Source: Planotetraspora mira (GTDB lineage: Bacteria > Actinomycetota > Actinomycetes > Streptosporangiales > Streptosporangiaceae). From it: a stretch of 64,000 nucleotides of DNA. The number at the start of each line of letters is the position of its first letter. Position 1 is the stretch's first letter. A model generated the notes under the pieces. It did not search any database. It saw nothing but the letters and a program-made list of their open reading frames with translations, and was not told where the DNA came from. The stretch covers positions 1 through 64,000 of the forward strand of contig NZ_BOOO01000036.1 in assembly GCF_016863275.1 (NCBI RefSeq). Reading direction: 5' to 3'. Position numbers and translations under genes: made by a program. Below are positions 54,678 to 64,000 of this stretch, piece by piece.

Positions 54678-55600
54678 CGCAGGAAGGCCGACAACTCCTC
54701 GGCGGCCGGGGCCGTGGCGGGCCCCCGTACGGTGACGGCCAGCGCCGCGGCGGCGTTGGCCGTGCGGGCCGCGTCCACGGCGGAGGAACCGGCGGCCAGC
54801 GCGGCCACGAACACGCCCGTGTGGGCGTCGCCCGCGCCGTTCATGTCCACCGCCTCCACGGGGAATCCCGGCACCCGCACGGGCGGACCGCCCGGTTCGG
54901 CGACGACGCATCCGTCGGGACCGGTCCGCACGAGGACGCCGTGTCTCCCCGTGCGGCCCGCGAGGTCCGCCGCCGCCGTCATCGGATCCGCGTGGCCGGT
55001 GACCACGGCCGCCTCGCGGGCGTTGCACGTCCACCAGTCGATCCTGGGGAGGACGGCCCGCATGACGTCGGCGGAGATCTCCCCGACCAGGGGCCCCGGA
55101 TCGAAGACCAGTGGGGTGGCGTCCGGGAGGCGGGGCAGACAGCCCGCCAGCGCCACCCGGTTGGACGCGTGGAGCATGCCGTACCCGGAGGCGTAGACGA
55201 TGTCGCCCGCGCCCGTGGCGACCGCGTCGAGATCCCGGCCGGTCAGCGTCGCCTCCGCTCCCGGGCTGGTCAGGAACGTGCGCTCCCCTCCGGCGTCGAC
55301 CACGGCGACCACGAACCCCGTGTCGAGGTCGGCCCGCGCGGGATGGAGGACCTCGATGCCGGCCTCCCGCATGCCCGCTCGCGCCAGGTCGCCGAAGGGA
55401 CCGGTGCCGTGGGCCCCCGCGTAGGCCACGCGCAGCCCCTGCCTGGCGGCGGCCGCCATCACGTTGAACCCGCCGCCGGGCGCGCGGGCGGACCCGGTCG
55501 CCAGCACGTCACCCCCGCGTTCCGGCAGGGCCGGAACATCGAGCACGAGGTCCACGACGACGTTGCCCACGTGGAGCAACCTGTCGTATGTCCGCCCCAC
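54641..55600 (-). CDS. PfkB-family carbohydrate/nucleoside kinase
   Basis: 319 aa from GTG 55600, one base overlapping the stop of the glycohydrolase gene. PfkB motifs: VGNVVVDLV...PGGGFNVMAAAARQG near the N-terminus and VDMNGAGDAHTGVFVAALAAG (with the catalytic Asp in NGAGDA) near the C-terminus. Phosphorylates a sugar or nucleoside with ATP. Its operon (NCS1 permease, hydrolase, GntR, glycohydrolase-like, kinase) suggests ribose or a nucleoside as substrate. No signal or membrane segment. Confidence 0.88.
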   Translation of the reverse strand: MGRTYDRLLHVGNVVVDLVLDVPALPERGGDVLATGSARAPGGGFNVMAAAARQGLRVAYAGAHGTGPFGDLARAGMREAGIEVLHPARADLDTGFVVAVVDAGGERTFLTSPGAEATLTGRDLDAVATGAGDIVYASGYGMLHASNRVALAGCLPRLPDATPLVFDPGPLVGEISADVMRAVLPRIDWWTCNAREAAVVTGHADPMTAAADLAGRTGRHGVLVRTGPDGCVVAEPGGPPVRVPGFPVEAVDMNGAGDAHTGVFVAALAAGSSAVDAARTANAAAALAVTVRGPATAPAAEELSAFLRQRRLPARSQRT

Positions 55601-56616
55601 TAGCGCTCGTGTCCCGAGGGGGAGCGCAGCGCCAGCAGCGCGTCGGCGGTCTCGTCGAGGCGCAGGCCGTTGACCCGGGCGATGGTCTGGCGGGCGTCCG
55701 CGGGGAAGGCGTCCACGCCGTGGCAGGCGCCGGCGACGGCTCCGGCCATCGCGGCGATGGTGTCGCAGTCGCCGCCCACCGAGGCGGACAGCAGGCAGGC
55801 CCGCCACGGGTCGTCGCGGCACGCCCACAGGATGGCGAACGCCGCGGGGACGGACTCCTGCGTGGCGAGGCTCGTGCCGACCAGCAGGTAGACGCGCTCG
55901 CACACCTCCTCGTCCGGCAACCCGTCGACGAGCGCCGTCGCCCAGGCGATGCGCTCCGCGACGTCGGCGGCGGCGACCCAGTGCCCGCGCCCGGCCGCGA
56001 GCCGCGCGGCGGCCTCGGCGAACCGCACGGCCTCCCCGACGGAGGCTCCCGCGACTCCGGCGGAGACGGCCGCCGCGACGGCCGCCGCGCCCGCGAGCGC
56101 GACCCCCGTGTTGTGCGTGACCATGCTCGTCTCGACGACCCGGTCCACGAGTGCGTGCAGGTCGTCCGATCCCGTCGCCACGCCGACCGGCGCGATCCGC
56201 ATCGCCGCGCCGTTGGTGGTGCCGAACCGGCCGGTCTCGGCGACGTCCGCCCCGGCGACGACCTCGGAGACGGCGCGTTTGGTCGACGGGCCGAGGAGGT
56301 CGAGCGAGCCGCGGGCCCGCATGGACTCCTCCCACACGACGAGGCGGCGGGCCAGCTCGGCGGGATCCACCTTGCCGTCGCCGTCGATCAGCAGACCGGC
56401 GAGCACCATCGCCTGCTCGGTGTCGTCGGTGACCGCCCCCGCGGGCATCCCCGCAGCGAGCGGGTGGTCGGGCGCGGCGTCGAGGAATCCGCCGAGGACA
56501 GGTCCGTACCGTGCCGTGATCTGCGGCCGGGAGAGCATCTGAGTGGGCATGCCGAGGGCGTCGCCGATCGCCAGCCCGTAGAGGGCGCCGGCGGCTCTCG
56601 ATCGTGTCGTGGTCAT
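55600..56616 (-). CDS. ADP-ribosylglycohydrolase-family protein
   Basis: 338 aa. The dinuclear-metal motifs of DraG-type enzymes: GLAIGDALGMP (about 14-24), VTDDTEQAM (about 62-70) and SVGGDCDTIAAMAGAVAGA in the last third. The DraG/ARH family hydrolyses N-glycosidic or related ribosyl bonds. In a nucleobase/nucleoside operon it probably splits a ribosylated base rather than a protein modification (inference). ATG 56616 overlaps the GntR stop (ATGA) and its own stop touches the kinase start. Confidence 0.9.
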   Translation of the reverse strand: MTTTRSRAAGALYGLAIGDALGMPTQMLSRPQITARYGPVLGGFLDAAPDHPLAAGMPAGAVTDDTEQAMVLAGLLIDGDGKVDPAELARRLVVWEESMRARGSLDLLGPSTKRAVSEVVAGADVAETGRFGTTNGAAMRIAPVGVATGSDDLHALVDRVVETSMVTHNTGVALAGAAAVAAAVSAGVAGASVGEAVRFAEAAARLAAGRGHWVAAADVAERIAWATALVDGLPDEEVCERVYLLVGTSLATQESVPAAFAILWACRDDPWRACLLSASVGGDCDTIAAMAGAVAGACHGVDAFPADARQTIARVNGLRLDETADALLALRSPSGHER

Positions 56617-57332
56617 GGGGTGCTTTCGCGGAAGTCCAGGCACAGCTGGAAGTGTTCGGGGTCGAGCAGGCTGTCGACGCGCTCGACGAACGTGCCGTCG
56701 GCCGCCCAGCTGGTCCGCCGCGTGTTCAGAAACCACGCGCCGGACTCGCGCCGCAGCAGCACGGCTTCGCGGGCGTCGATCCTGCGGCCCCGGAGGCGCT
56801 GCTCGCCGTGGTCGGCGTACAGCCCGGCACGGGTGAGCACCTCGGTGAGCGAGTCGCCTCCCAGACCGCGGGCGGGCAGATCGCGCAGCTCGCCGATCGC
56901 GGGGACGCAACTGCGTTCGTAGGAGACGACGGTCGAAGCCTCGATCTCGCGCACTCTCTCGATGACGATGACGTCCGGAGACGCCATCCCCGGCAGGCCG
57001 GACAGCTTCTCGTCCCGCGTCGCGGCGATGCCGAGGACGCGGACCCGTGTCTCGACGCCCTGAGCGGCCAGGGCGTGCGCCCACCCGAGCCGGTCGTCGA
57101 GCGGGCGCCCGTCGAAGAGCACGAAGGATCCCTTGCCGGTCCGGGTGGTGATCAGCCCCGCCTCGTTGAGCTCGGCGAGAGCCGCACGGACGGTGTTGCG
57201 GCTCACGCCGAAGCGCCGGGCGAGCGCGAGCTCGCCCGGCAGCCGGGCCCCACGGGGGACCCGGCCCGAACGGATCTCCGTCTCCAGGACGACGGTGATC
57301 CGCTGGTGCTTCAATCTGACGGGTCCGGTCAC
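56613..57332 (-). CDS. GntR/HutC-type regulator
   Basis: 239 aa from GTG 57332, overlapping the hydrolase stop (GTGA). N-terminal winged helix (about 8-75: VVLETEIRSGRVPRGARLPGELALARRFGVSRNTVRAALAELNEAGLI, in parts) and a UTRA effector domain (about 85-235). UTRA domains bind sugars, amino acids or nucleosides. It sits inside the operon and presumably controls it through the palindrome at 59462-59475. Confidence 0.9.
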   Translation of the reverse strand: MTGPVRLKHQRITVVLETEIRSGRVPRGARLPGELALARRFGVSRNTVRAALAELNEAGLITTRTGKGSFVLFDGRPLDDRLGWAHALAAQGVETRVRVLGIAATRDEKLSGLPGMASPDVIVIERVREIEASTVVSYERSCVPAIGELRDLPARGLGGDSLTEVLTRAGLYADHGEQRLRGRRIDAREAVLLRRESGAWFLNTRRTSWAADGTFVERVDSLLDPEHFQLCLDFRESTP

Positions 57333-57952
57333 GAAGCCCTTCCCGCGGTGTCCTCGATGTCGCGCAGGACCTCGGCCGAGGTCACCACCCGCACCAGAGG
57401 GCCGTACAGCGCCATGATGTCCAGCGCCTGCCGGTGGCTCTCGTCGGTCATGCCCGCGCACGCGTCGGAGACGACCAGGACCTCCACACCCGCGTCGGCC
57501 GCGGCGACGACCGTCGACAACACGCAGCAGTCGGTGGAGACACCGGCCACGACGAGCCGTCCTCCGGGGCCGACCGCTTCGGCCAGTTCCGGCGTCCACT
57601 TGCCGAAAGTCGTGGCGTCAAGCGTCGGGCCCGCGCCGTCCCCGAAGTCGTCGACCAGCTCGTAGATCCGGGCGTCCGGCGGCTGGAGGGCGAAGGGCCA
57701 GCGGCTGTAGTACTCGCGCCAGGCCCCCTCGGGCCTGTCGGGCGCGATGAAACGGGTGAAGGTGACCCGGGACCCGAACGCGCCGGTCAGCTCCTTGATC
57801 GGACCGACCGTCTCGGCGAAGCGCGGGGTGAACCACTCGCTGGACGGCTCGCCGAACACCCGCTGCATGTCGATGACGGCCAGCCAGGGCGGCCGGGCGC
57901 CCTGGAGGCCTTGCGGGTCTTGCGAGCCTTGCGAGCCTTGGGGGTCGCTCAC
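57329..57952 (-). CDS. Isochorismatase-family cysteine hydrolase (nicotinamidase-like)
   Basis: 207 aa from GTG 57952, overlapping the permease stop (GTGA). Catalytic triad positions: Asp28 (AVIDMQ), Lys118 (FGKW) and Cys143 (GVSTDCCVLST). Family includes nicotinamidase, N-carbamoylsarcosine amidase and others. The first 20 residues are a short Q/G/S repeat (GSQGSQ) encoded by repeated DNA, outside the fold. With a nucleobase permease and a ribosyl hydrolase it could act as nicotinamidase or ureide amidase (inference). Confidence 0.88.
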   Translation of the reverse strand: MSDPQGSQGSQDPQGLQGARPPWLAVIDMQRVFGEPSSEWFTPRFAETVGPIKELTGAFGSRVTFTRFIAPDRPEGAWREYYSRWPFALQPPDARIYELVDDFGDGAGPTLDATTFGKWTPELAEAVGPGGRLVVAGVSTDCCVLSTVVAAADAGVEVLVVSDACAGMTDESHRQALDIMALYGPLVRVVTSAEVLRDIEDTAGRAS

Positions 57953-59448
57953 GGCGCCACCCCTTCGGCGGGAGCGGGAGAGAAGCTCTCCTGGGCGCGG
58001 ACGCGCGACCGGTTCACCAGCAGGGTGGCGACGAAGGCCACGACGAGCGCCGCGAGCACGCCGAGGTTGGCGTAGGCCCAGGCGCCGTCCTTGCCGCCGA
58101 GGCCGAGCGGGCCGAGCAGGTAGCCCTGCCATTTGAGCCAACCGGCGTAGGTGTTGATGACCAGGCCCCAGCCGAGGGCGGTGCTGACGAGGATGATCGC
58201 GATGGGGGCCGCCGGGATGTTGCCGTACCGGCCGGAGGGACGGAAGAGATCGGTCTCGTCGTAGTCGCGGCGGCGGACCAGGATGTCGGCCAGCATGATC
58301 CCGCACCAGGCGGCGATGGGGACGCCCAGCGTGATCAGGAAGCCCTGGAACGGGCCGAGGAAGTCGTCCGCGATGAAGACGATGTACACCGTCCCGATGA
58401 TCATGATGACGCCGTCGACCAGGGCGGCGGCGTAGCGCGGCACCTTCAGACCGGCCGCGAGCAGGGCGAGACCGGAGGAGTAGATGTCGAGCACGGCGCC
58501 GCCGACGAGGCCGAGCACGGCCACGGCCACGAACGGGATGAGGAACCAGGTGGGCAGCACGGCCGCGAGCGCCCCGATGGGGTCTCCCGCGATCGCCGTG
58601 TTCAGGCCGGGGGAGGAGCCGGCCAGCAGCAGGCCGAAGACCACCAGGATGATCGGCGCAACGGACGCCCCGAACGTCGTCCACCCGACGACGCCCCGGC
58701 CGGAGGCCCTGCGCGGCAGGTAGCGCGAGTAGTCGGCCGCCGCGTTGACCCACCCGAGGCCGAAGCCGGTCGCCATGAACACCAGGGCGCCGATGAACTC
58801 CTGCGAGGACCCACTGGGGACGGCGGAGACCGTGCCCCAGTGGATGTGGTCGAAGACCAGCACGATGTAGACGACCGTCAGGACGCCGGTGATCACCGTG
58901 ATGATCGTTTGCAGGCGCATGATCAGGTGGAATCCCATGACCCCCGCGCCGATGATCAGGACGGTCACCACGATGAGCGCGATGACCTTGGTCGAGGTGC
59001 CGCCTCCCCAACCGAGCCTGCCGAGCACCGTCGCTGTCGCGAGGGTGGCCAGCGCGGTGAGCACGGTCTCCCAGCCCACCGTCAGGATCCAGGAGATGGC
59101 GGACGGCAGGCGGTTGCCTCCGATGCCGAACGCGGCGCGGCTGAGCACCATGGTGGGGGCCGAGCCCCGCTTGCCCGCCACCGCGACGAAGCCGCACAGC
59201 AGGAACGAGAAGACGATGCCCACCACGCTCGCGATGAGCGCCTGCCAGAAGGAGATGCCGAACCCGAGCGCGAACGAGCCGTAGCTCAGACCCAGAATCG
59301 AGACGTTGGCGCCGAACCACGGCCAGAAAAGCTGCCTGGGGCTGCCTTTCCGCTCCTCGTCGCCGATCACGTCGAGCCCGTGGGTCTCGACCGTCAGCGC
59401 CCGTCCGGCAGTCGTAGATTGCTGATGTTTGCCCTGCGTACTGGCCAT
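57949..59448 (-). CDS. NCS1-family permease (cytosine/purine/allantoin type)
   Basis: 499 aa from ATG 59448. Twelve membrane helices; NCS1 signatures WPWFGANVSILGLSYGSFALG, SRAAFGIGGNRLPS, GFGLGWVNAAADYSRYLPR. Proton- or sodium-coupled import of nucleobases or related rings. First gene of a five-gene operon in which every junction overlaps. The preceding palindrome (59462-59475) is the likely site of the operon's GntR regulator. Confidence 0.9.
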   Translation of the reverse strand: MASTQGKHQQSTTAGRALTVETHGLDVIGDEERKGSPRQLFWPWFGANVSILGLSYGSFALGFGISFWQALIASVVGIVFSFLLCGFVAVAGKRGSAPTMVLSRAAFGIGGNRLPSAISWILTVGWETVLTALATLATATVLGRLGWGGGTSTKVIALIVVTVLIIGAGVMGFHLIMRLQTIITVITGVLTVVYIVLVFDHIHWGTVSAVPSGSSQEFIGALVFMATGFGLGWVNAAADYSRYLPRRASGRGVVGWTTFGASVAPIILVVFGLLLAGSSPGLNTAIAGDPIGALAAVLPTWFLIPFVAVAVLGLVGGAVLDIYSSGLALLAAGLKVPRYAAALVDGVIMIIGTVYIVFIADDFLGPFQGFLITLGVPIAAWCGIMLADILVRRRDYDETDLFRPSGRYGNIPAAPIAIILVSTALGWGLVINTYAGWLKWQGYLLGPLGLGGKDGAWAYANLGVLAALVVAFVATLLVNRSRVRAQESFSPAPAEGVAP

Positions 59449-59461
59449 GTGCCCTACCTGT

Positions 59462-59475
59462 CTAAACTTGTTCAG
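59462..59475. promoter_or_regulatory. Operator candidate CTAAAC-TT-GTTCAG
   Basis: Imperfect palindrome (5 of 6 pairs) 14 bases before the permease start. Suits the GntR/HutC regulator encoded in the operon. Confidence 0.45.
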
Positions 59476-59681
59476 CGAAACATAGGACTTAGAGCGATAT
59501 AGCGTCAAGACCCCGTAAACATCGGGCCAGCGCCCGCCGTGCGAACAGGGGCCGTACGGCGGGCGCGTCCGGGGCGGGCGCAATGGACGCCTGAGATGAC
59601 CTTTGTCCCCGCTTTGGCTTGCCGTTCCCGGTGATGGGAACCCCCGTAAAGGAACGTAAGCGCCGTTTATGACGGAAAAGC

Positions 59682-61433
59682 ATGATTCCAGCCACGGGGG
59701 TGGGTCAGGTGTCCGCTGAGAAGAACGGGAAAATCGGGGGTCGGAGCTTCACGGAGACCGACGGGACCTACATCACGCCGGCGCGCGGACTGGAGGTCCT
59801 GCGAGACCCCCTCCTGAACAAGGGCACGGCCTTCACCGAGGAGGAACGGGCGGAACTCGGGCTCGAGGGCCTCGTCCCCCCGGCCGTCGAGACACTCGAC
59901 GAGCAGGCGCGCAGGGCCTACGAACAGTACGAGGCCCAGCCGGACGACCTCCGCAAGAACATCTACCTGACGGCGCTGCACGACCGGAACGAGGTGCTGT
60001 TCTACCGCCTGCTCTCCGACCATCTGAGGGAGATGCTCCCCGTCGTCTACGACCCCACCGTCGGCCAGGCGATCAAGGCGTACAGCCACGAGTACCGCAG
60101 GCCACGCGGGGTCTATCTGTCGATCGACGACGTGGGCGGCATCGAGCGGGCCTTCGGGAACCTCGGGCTGGGGCCGGACGACGTCGACCTGATCGTCGCC
60201 TCCGACGCGGAGGAGATCCTGGGCATCGGCGACTGGGGGATCGGCGGGGGCAGCGGCATCGCCGTCGGCAAACTGGCCGTCTACACCGCCGCCGCCGGGA
60301 TCCACCCGAACCGGGTCATCCCCGTCGCGCTGGACGCGGGGACGAACAACGAGGCGCTGCTCAACGACCCCTCCTACGTGGGCGACAGGCACTCGCGGGT
60401 GCGCGGCGGACGCTACGACGACTTCATCGACGCCTACGTCGCCACCGCCACCCGCATGTTCCCCAAGGCGCTGCTGCACTGGGAGGACTTCGGGCCGTCG
60501 AACGGCCGGCGGATCCTCGAGAAGTACACCGGGCGGATCAGCACCTTCAACGACGACATGCAGGGCACGGGCGCGATCGTGCTCGCCGCCGCGCTGGGTG
60601 CCACCCGGGTCGCCGGCCTGCCGCTGCGGGAGCAGCGGATCGTCGTGTTCGGCGCGGGTACGGCCGGTATCGGCATCGCCGACCAACTGCGCGACGCGAT
60701 GATGCGGTCCGGGCTCGACAAGGAGACCGCGACCCGCCTGATCTGGGCGGTCGACAAGCAGGGACTCCTGACCGACGACATGGACGACCTGCGGGACTAC
60801 CAGGCCCCCTACGCCCGGCCGGCCGGGGAGGTCGCGGGCCGGCGGGGCGAGGACGGACGCATCGGGCTCCGTGAAGTGATCGACCACGTCCACCCGACCA
60901 TGCTCGTCGGCACCTCCACCGTCCACGGCGCGTTCACCGAGGAGATCGTCCGGGCGATGGCCTCCCACACCGACCGGCCGATCATCTTCCCGCTGTCGAA
61001 CCCGACCGAGCGGATCGAGGCGATGCCGGGCGACCTGATCCGCTGGACGGACGGCCGCGCCCTGGTCGCCACCGGGATCCCGGTGCAACCGGTCACCTAC
61101 AAGGGCGTCACCTACGCCATCGGGCAGGCGAACAACGCCCTGCTGTATCCCGGGCTGGGGCTCGGCGTGACCGTCTCGCGGGCCCGGCGGGTCAGTGACG
61201 GCATGTTCCAGGCCGCCGCCGACGCCGTGGCGAGCCTCGTCGACGTGTCCACGCCGGGCGCGTCCCTGCTGCCGCAGGTGGACAACCTCAGGGAGATCTC
61301 GGCGCTGGTCGCCGTCGAGGTCGCCGGGGAGGCCGGGAAGGAGAGCCTCGCGCGCGTCGAACTGCACGACGTGATCCAGCAGGTGGAGGACGCGATGTGG
61401 CAACCCGAGTACCGCCGGGTGAGGGGAGGCTGA
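59682..61433 (+). CDS. NAD-dependent malic enzyme
   Basis: 583 aa from ATG 59682 (ggaaaag upstream; GTG 59709 is an alternative). N-terminal malic domain with [21 protein letters not shown], then the NAD-binding domain with [14 protein letters not shown]. The GIGDWGI motif and [11 protein letters not shown] stretch are those of the large NAD-malic enzymes. Malate to pyruvate plus CO2 and NADH. Coupled (2-base gap) to the fumarase gene, so fumarate to malate to pyruvate are encoded together. Region 59476-59681 has no gene. Confidence 0.95.
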   Translation: MIPATGVGQVSAEKNGKIGGRSFTETDGTYITPARGLEVLRDPLLNKGTAFTEEERAELGLEGLVPPAVETLDEQARRAYEQYEAQPDDLRKNIYLTALHDRNEVLFYRLLSDHLREMLPVVYDPTVGQAIKAYSHEYRRPRGVYLSIDDVGGIERAFGNLGLGPDDVDLIVASDAEEILGIGDWGIGGGSGIAVGKLAVYTAAAGIHPNRVIPVALDAGTNNEALLNDPSYVGDRHSRVRGGRYDDFIDAYVATATRMFPKALLHWEDFGPSNGRRILEKYTGRISTFNDDMQGTGAIVLAAALGATRVAGLPLREQRIVVFGAGTAGIGIADQLRDAMMRSGLDKETATRLIWAVDKQGLLTDDMDDLRDYQAPYARPAGEVAGRRGEDGRIGLREVIDHVHPTMLVGTSTVHGAFTEEIVRAMASHTDRPIIFPLSNPTERIEAMPGDLIRWTDGRALVATGIPVQPVTYKGVTYAIGQANNALLYPGLGLGVTVSRARRVSDGMFQAAADAVASLVDVSTPGASLLPQVDNLREISALVAVEVAGEAGKESLARVELHDVIQQVEDAMWQPEYRRVRGG

Positions 61434-61435
61434 CG

Positions 61436-62908
61436 ATGGCGCGCAACGACCCCCGCATCATGGACGTCCCGATCGGGCTGGACGCGTCGGGCACCCGCAC
61501 CGAGAGCGACTCGCTCGGGGAGATCGAGGTGCCGGCCGGCCACTACTGGGGAGCTCAGACGCAACGCTCTCTCATCCACTTCGACATCGGCGACGACCGG
61601 ATGCCCAAGGCCGTCTACCACGCCTACGGCTACATCAAGAAGGCGGCGGCGCGCGTCAACGGCCGCGCCGGCCGCCTGCCCCGGTGGAAGGCGGACCTCA
61701 TCGCCCGCGTCGCCGACGAGGTGATCGACGGCCGCCTGGACGCGGAGTTCCCGCTGTACGTCTGGCAGACCGGCTCGGGCACGCAGTCGAACATGAACGT
61801 GAACGAGGTGATCTCGAACCGGGCGATCCAACTGCTCGGCGGCCGTCTCGGCAGCAAGGATCCGGTGCACCCGAACGACCACGTGAACATGGGCCAGTCG
61901 TCCAACGACACCTTCGTCACCGCGATGCACATCGCGGTGGTCCAGGCCCTCGAGGCGCGGTTGCTGCCCGCGCTGGCACGGCTGAGCGACGCCGCCGGGC
62001 GCAAGAGCCGGGAGTGGGCGCATGTGGTCAAGGTGGGCCGTACGCACCTGGAGGACGCGACGCCGCTGACCGTCGGTCAGGAATGGTCGGGGTACGTCGC
62101 CCAGATCGATGACGCCACCGAGCATCTGAGGACCACGGCGAAGGGTCTCGACAGGCTGGCGATCGGCGGGACGGCGGTCGGCACCGGGCTGAACGCCCCG
62201 CCCGGGTTCGGAGACGAGGTCGCCCGCGAGATCGCCCGGCTGACCAGGCACGGGTTCACCGGCGCACCCAACCGGTTCGCCGCCCAGGCGTCGTGCGACC
62301 CGCTCGTCCGGGTCTCCGCGGCGCTGCGCACCCTGGCCGTGTCGCTGTTCAAGTTCGCCAACGACATGCGGTGGCTGGGGTCGGGCCCGCGGACCGGACT
62401 GCACGAACTGGACCTGCCGTCCAACGAGCCGGGGTCCTCGATCATGCCCGGCAAGGTCAACCCGACTCAGGCCGAGGCGATGCTGATGGTCGCCGTCCAG
62501 GTGATCGGCGACGACGGGGCCGTCTCGATGGCCGGGGCGGAGGGGAACTTCGAGCTCAACGCGTTCCGGCCGGTGATCATCAATAACGTTCTCCACTCGA
62601 TCCGGATCTTGTCCGACATGATCGACCATTTCCGGGAGTACCTCGTCGAGGGTGTGCGGTTGAACACATCCAAGCTCGAGTCCGACATCGAGCGCTCGGT
62701 CATGATGGTGACCGCGCTGAGCCCGGTCATCGGTTACGACGAGTCCGCGAAGATCGCGCATCGTGCGATCTCCGACGACCTCACGCTGAAGGAGGCGGCG
62801 ATGAAGTCGGGCGTCAGCGAGCGACTCTTCGACAAAGTGGTCGATCCTGAGCGCCTCACCCGCCCGGGGGTGGCGGGCGACGGCCGTTCGCACCGTACCG
62901 GCAGATGA
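61436..62908 (+). CDS. fumC: Class II fumarate hydratase
   Basis: 490 aa from ATG 61436 (ggggaggc upstream). Fumarase/aspartase superfamily: GHYWGAQTQRS, TGSGTQSNMNVNEVISN, VGRTHLEDATPL, and the signature SSIMPGKVNPTQ. The NMNVNEV form and HP-N-DHVNMGQSSND loop fit fumarase rather than aspartase. Interconverts fumarate and malate, feeding the malic enzyme encoded just upstream. C-terminus is slightly extended. Confidence 0.93.
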   Translation: MARNDPRIMDVPIGLDASGTRTESDSLGEIEVPAGHYWGAQTQRSLIHFDIGDDRMPKAVYHAYGYIKKAAARVNGRAGRLPRWKADLIARVADEVIDGRLDAEFPLYVWQTGSGTQSNMNVNEVISNRAIQLLGGRLGSKDPVHPNDHVNMGQSSNDTFVTAMHIAVVQALEARLLPALARLSDAAGRKSREWAHVVKVGRTHLEDATPLTVGQEWSGYVAQIDDATEHLRTTAKGLDRLAIGGTAVGTGLNAPPGFGDEVAREIARLTRHGFTGAPNRFAAQASCDPLVRVSAALRTLAVSLFKFANDMRWLGSGPRTGLHELDLPSNEPGSSIMPGKVNPTQAEAMLMVAVQVIGDDGAVSMAGAEGNFELNAFRPVIINNVLHSIRILSDMIDHFREYLVEGVRLNTSKLESDIERSVMMVTALSPVIGYDESAKIAHRAISDDLTLKEAAMKSGVSERLFDKVVDPERLTRPGVAGDGRSHRTGR

Positions 62909-63041
62909 CGTCTCCGCGGGCCGTGCCGGCCGGACTTTCCGCCGGTGAGGGACGCCCGCTGACGAAGGAGTGTCAGGTTGGGGGGATCATAGGGTGGACC
63001 CGTCCCCGCAAGCCTGCCCGTCCTCAGAGGAGCCCGACATC

Positions 63042-64000
63042 GTGAACGTGACCGACGAAGCCATGAGCTTCGCGGATCTGGCACTGCGCCCCGAGCTCCT
63101 GCGAGCTCTGGGTGATCTCGGCTACGAGGAGCCGACTCCCATCCAGCGGGAGGCGATTCCGCCCCTCCTCGAAGGCCGCGACCTGCTCGGACAGGCCGCC
63201 ACCGGCACGGGCAAGACGGCGGCGTTCGCCCTGCCCGTGCTGCAGCGCATGTCCGAGAGGGAGTCGGAGTCCGGGCCGGTCGCGTTGATCCTTGTCCCCA
63301 CGCGGGAGCTCGCCGTACAGGTGTCCGAGGCGATGCACCGCTACGGCAAGGACATGGGGGCGCGGGTGCTCCCGATCTACGGCGGGCAGCCGATCGGCCG
63401 CCAGCTGCGGGCGCTGGAGCGCGGCGTCGACGTGGTGGTCGCGACCCCCGGACGTGCTCTCGACCACATCGGCAGGGGCACGCTGTCCATGAGCGGACTC
63501 CGGATGGTCGTGCTCGACGAGGCCGACGAGATGCTCGACATGGGCTTCGCCGACGACATCGAGACGATCCTCCAGGACACCCCGGAGGACCGCCAGACGG
63601 TGCTCTTCTCGGCGACCATGCCGCCCCGCATCGACGGGATGGCGCGCCGGCACCTCACCGACCCCGTCCGGATCAAGATCGAGCACGAGCAGGCCACCAC
63701 GGGGGAGAGCCCGCGGGTACGGCAGAGCGCCTACATCGTGTCCCGGTCGCACAAGCCCGCTGCTCTCGGGCGCGTGCTCGACGTCGAGTCGCCCGCGGCC
63801 GCGATCGTGTTCTGCCGTACGCGTGACGAGGTCGACTCGCTGACCGAGACGCTCAACGGGCGCGGCTATCGCGCCGAAGCCCTGCACGGGGGCATGGGCC
63901 AGGAGCAGCGCGACCGCGTGATGGGACGGCTGCGGACCGGAACCGCCGACCTGCTGGTCGCGACCGACGTGGCGGCCAGAGGTCTCGACATCGAGCAGCT
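63042..64000 (+). CDS. DEAD-box RNA helicase (partial, runs off the window)
   Basis: About 319 codons present. GTG 63042 is chosen because gaggag precedes it; GTG 62994 is in frame but without a good site. Motifs: Q-motif FADLALRPELLRALGDLGYEEPTPIQ (in parts), Walker A ATGTGKT, PTRELAVQV, TPGR, VLDEADEML, SATMP, and the second domain IVFCRTRDEVD and TDVAARGLDI at the end of the window. ATP-dependent RNA unwinding, ribosome assembly or mRNA decay. Likely of the DeaD/CsdA type; the C-terminal part is not seen. Confidence 0.95.
   Translation, partial: MNVTDEAMSFADLALRPELLRALGDLGYEEPTPIQREAIPPLLEGRDLLGQAATGTGKTAAFALPVLQRMSERESESGPVALILVPTRELAVQVSEAMHRYGKDMGARVLPIYGGQPIGRQLRALERGVDVVVATPGRALDHIGRGTLSMSGLRMVVLDEADEMLDMGFADDIETILQDTPEDRQTVLFSATMPPRIDGMARRHLTDPVRIKIEHEQATTGESPRVRQSAYIVSRSHKPAALGRVLDVESPAAAIVFCRTRDEVDSLTETLNGRGYRAEALHGGMGQEQRDRVMGRLRTGTADLLVATDVAARGLDIEQ

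Noticed and set aside
61112-62893. 593-aa minus frame over malic enzyme and fumarase
   Set aside because: Entirely antisense to two clear enzymes.

Overview
The window is a high-GC actinomycete chromosome segment. GTG starts are frequent, a SARP/AfsR-type regulator and a CU044_5270-family protein are present, and many operons are linked by ATGA/GTGA overlaps. The protein types suggest Streptosporangiaceae or a close relative, but this is inferred from gene content only. No rRNA, intact tRNA or CRISPR array was seen. Layout: (1) 1-4515 is a transposon-like unit with 57-bp imperfect terminal inverted repeats (outer 25 bp perfect) and a 14-15 bp flanking direct repeat. It carries a SUKH-like protein, an AfsR-type regulator and a broken hydrolase, but no transposase. 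It has inserted into a pentapeptide-type gene that lies beside a tRNA-Pro 3' fragment, probably an old integration site. (2) 5.0-10.5 kb holds redox and export genes: a VOC protein, glutathionyl-hydroquinone-reductase-like GST, IclR regulator, nitroreductase, ABC exporter and a small P-loop ATPase. (3) 10.6-16.6 kb holds an MFS exporter with a possible leader peptide, then a cytoplasmic subtilase, a small transthyretin-like-fold candidate and a divergent TPR-CHAT protease. A paralogue of the small protein sits 31 kb away (43.0 kb) directly behind an ECF sigma gene, so this looks like a split sigma/adaptor/protease system. (4) 16.7-21.6 kb has a CBS protein, then a metal cluster: a His-rich CDF exporter under a palindromic operator, and a chain of small ORF, His-rich DivIVA-like protein, small ORF, a ZIP-type transporter fused to an actinobacterial IHF-like domain, and TetR. 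(5) 21.6-24.2 kb has an FMN reductase/LLM monooxygenase pair and a membrane protein. (6) 24.3-42.0 kb is a catabolic island of four operons: two thiolases, two SDRs, a DUF1295 membrane reductase-like protein, a carotenoid/stilbene cleavage oxygenase, three acyl-CoA ligases, a DapB-like dehydrogenase, a VOC protein and two SnoaL/limonene-epoxide-hydrolase-fold proteins. A tandem HxlR regulator with two zinc-ribbon-like modules lies inside it, and a shared 17-bp box occurs at all four promoters. A secreted X-Pro dipeptidyl-peptidase interrupts the island. (7) 42-54.7 kb holds a CHAP endolysin-like protein, sigma factors, a large LuxR regulator, a secreted GH3 beta-glucosidase behind a CebR-like palindrome, a lipoprotein, GntR(YtrA)/membrane and MarR/epimerase modules. 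(8) 54.6-59.4 kb is a fully overlapping five-gene operon (NCS1 permease, isochorismatase-type hydrolase, GntR, ADP-ribosylglycohydrolase-like, PfkB kinase) that looks like salvage of an N-ribosylated base. (9) 59.7-64 kb has NAD-malic enzyme, class II fumarase and the start of a DEAD-box helicase. The two most interesting items are the ZIP-IHF fusion with its small-ORF-coupled DivIVA neighbour and the split sigma/subtilase/CHAT system. All functions are read from sequence motifs without database searches.
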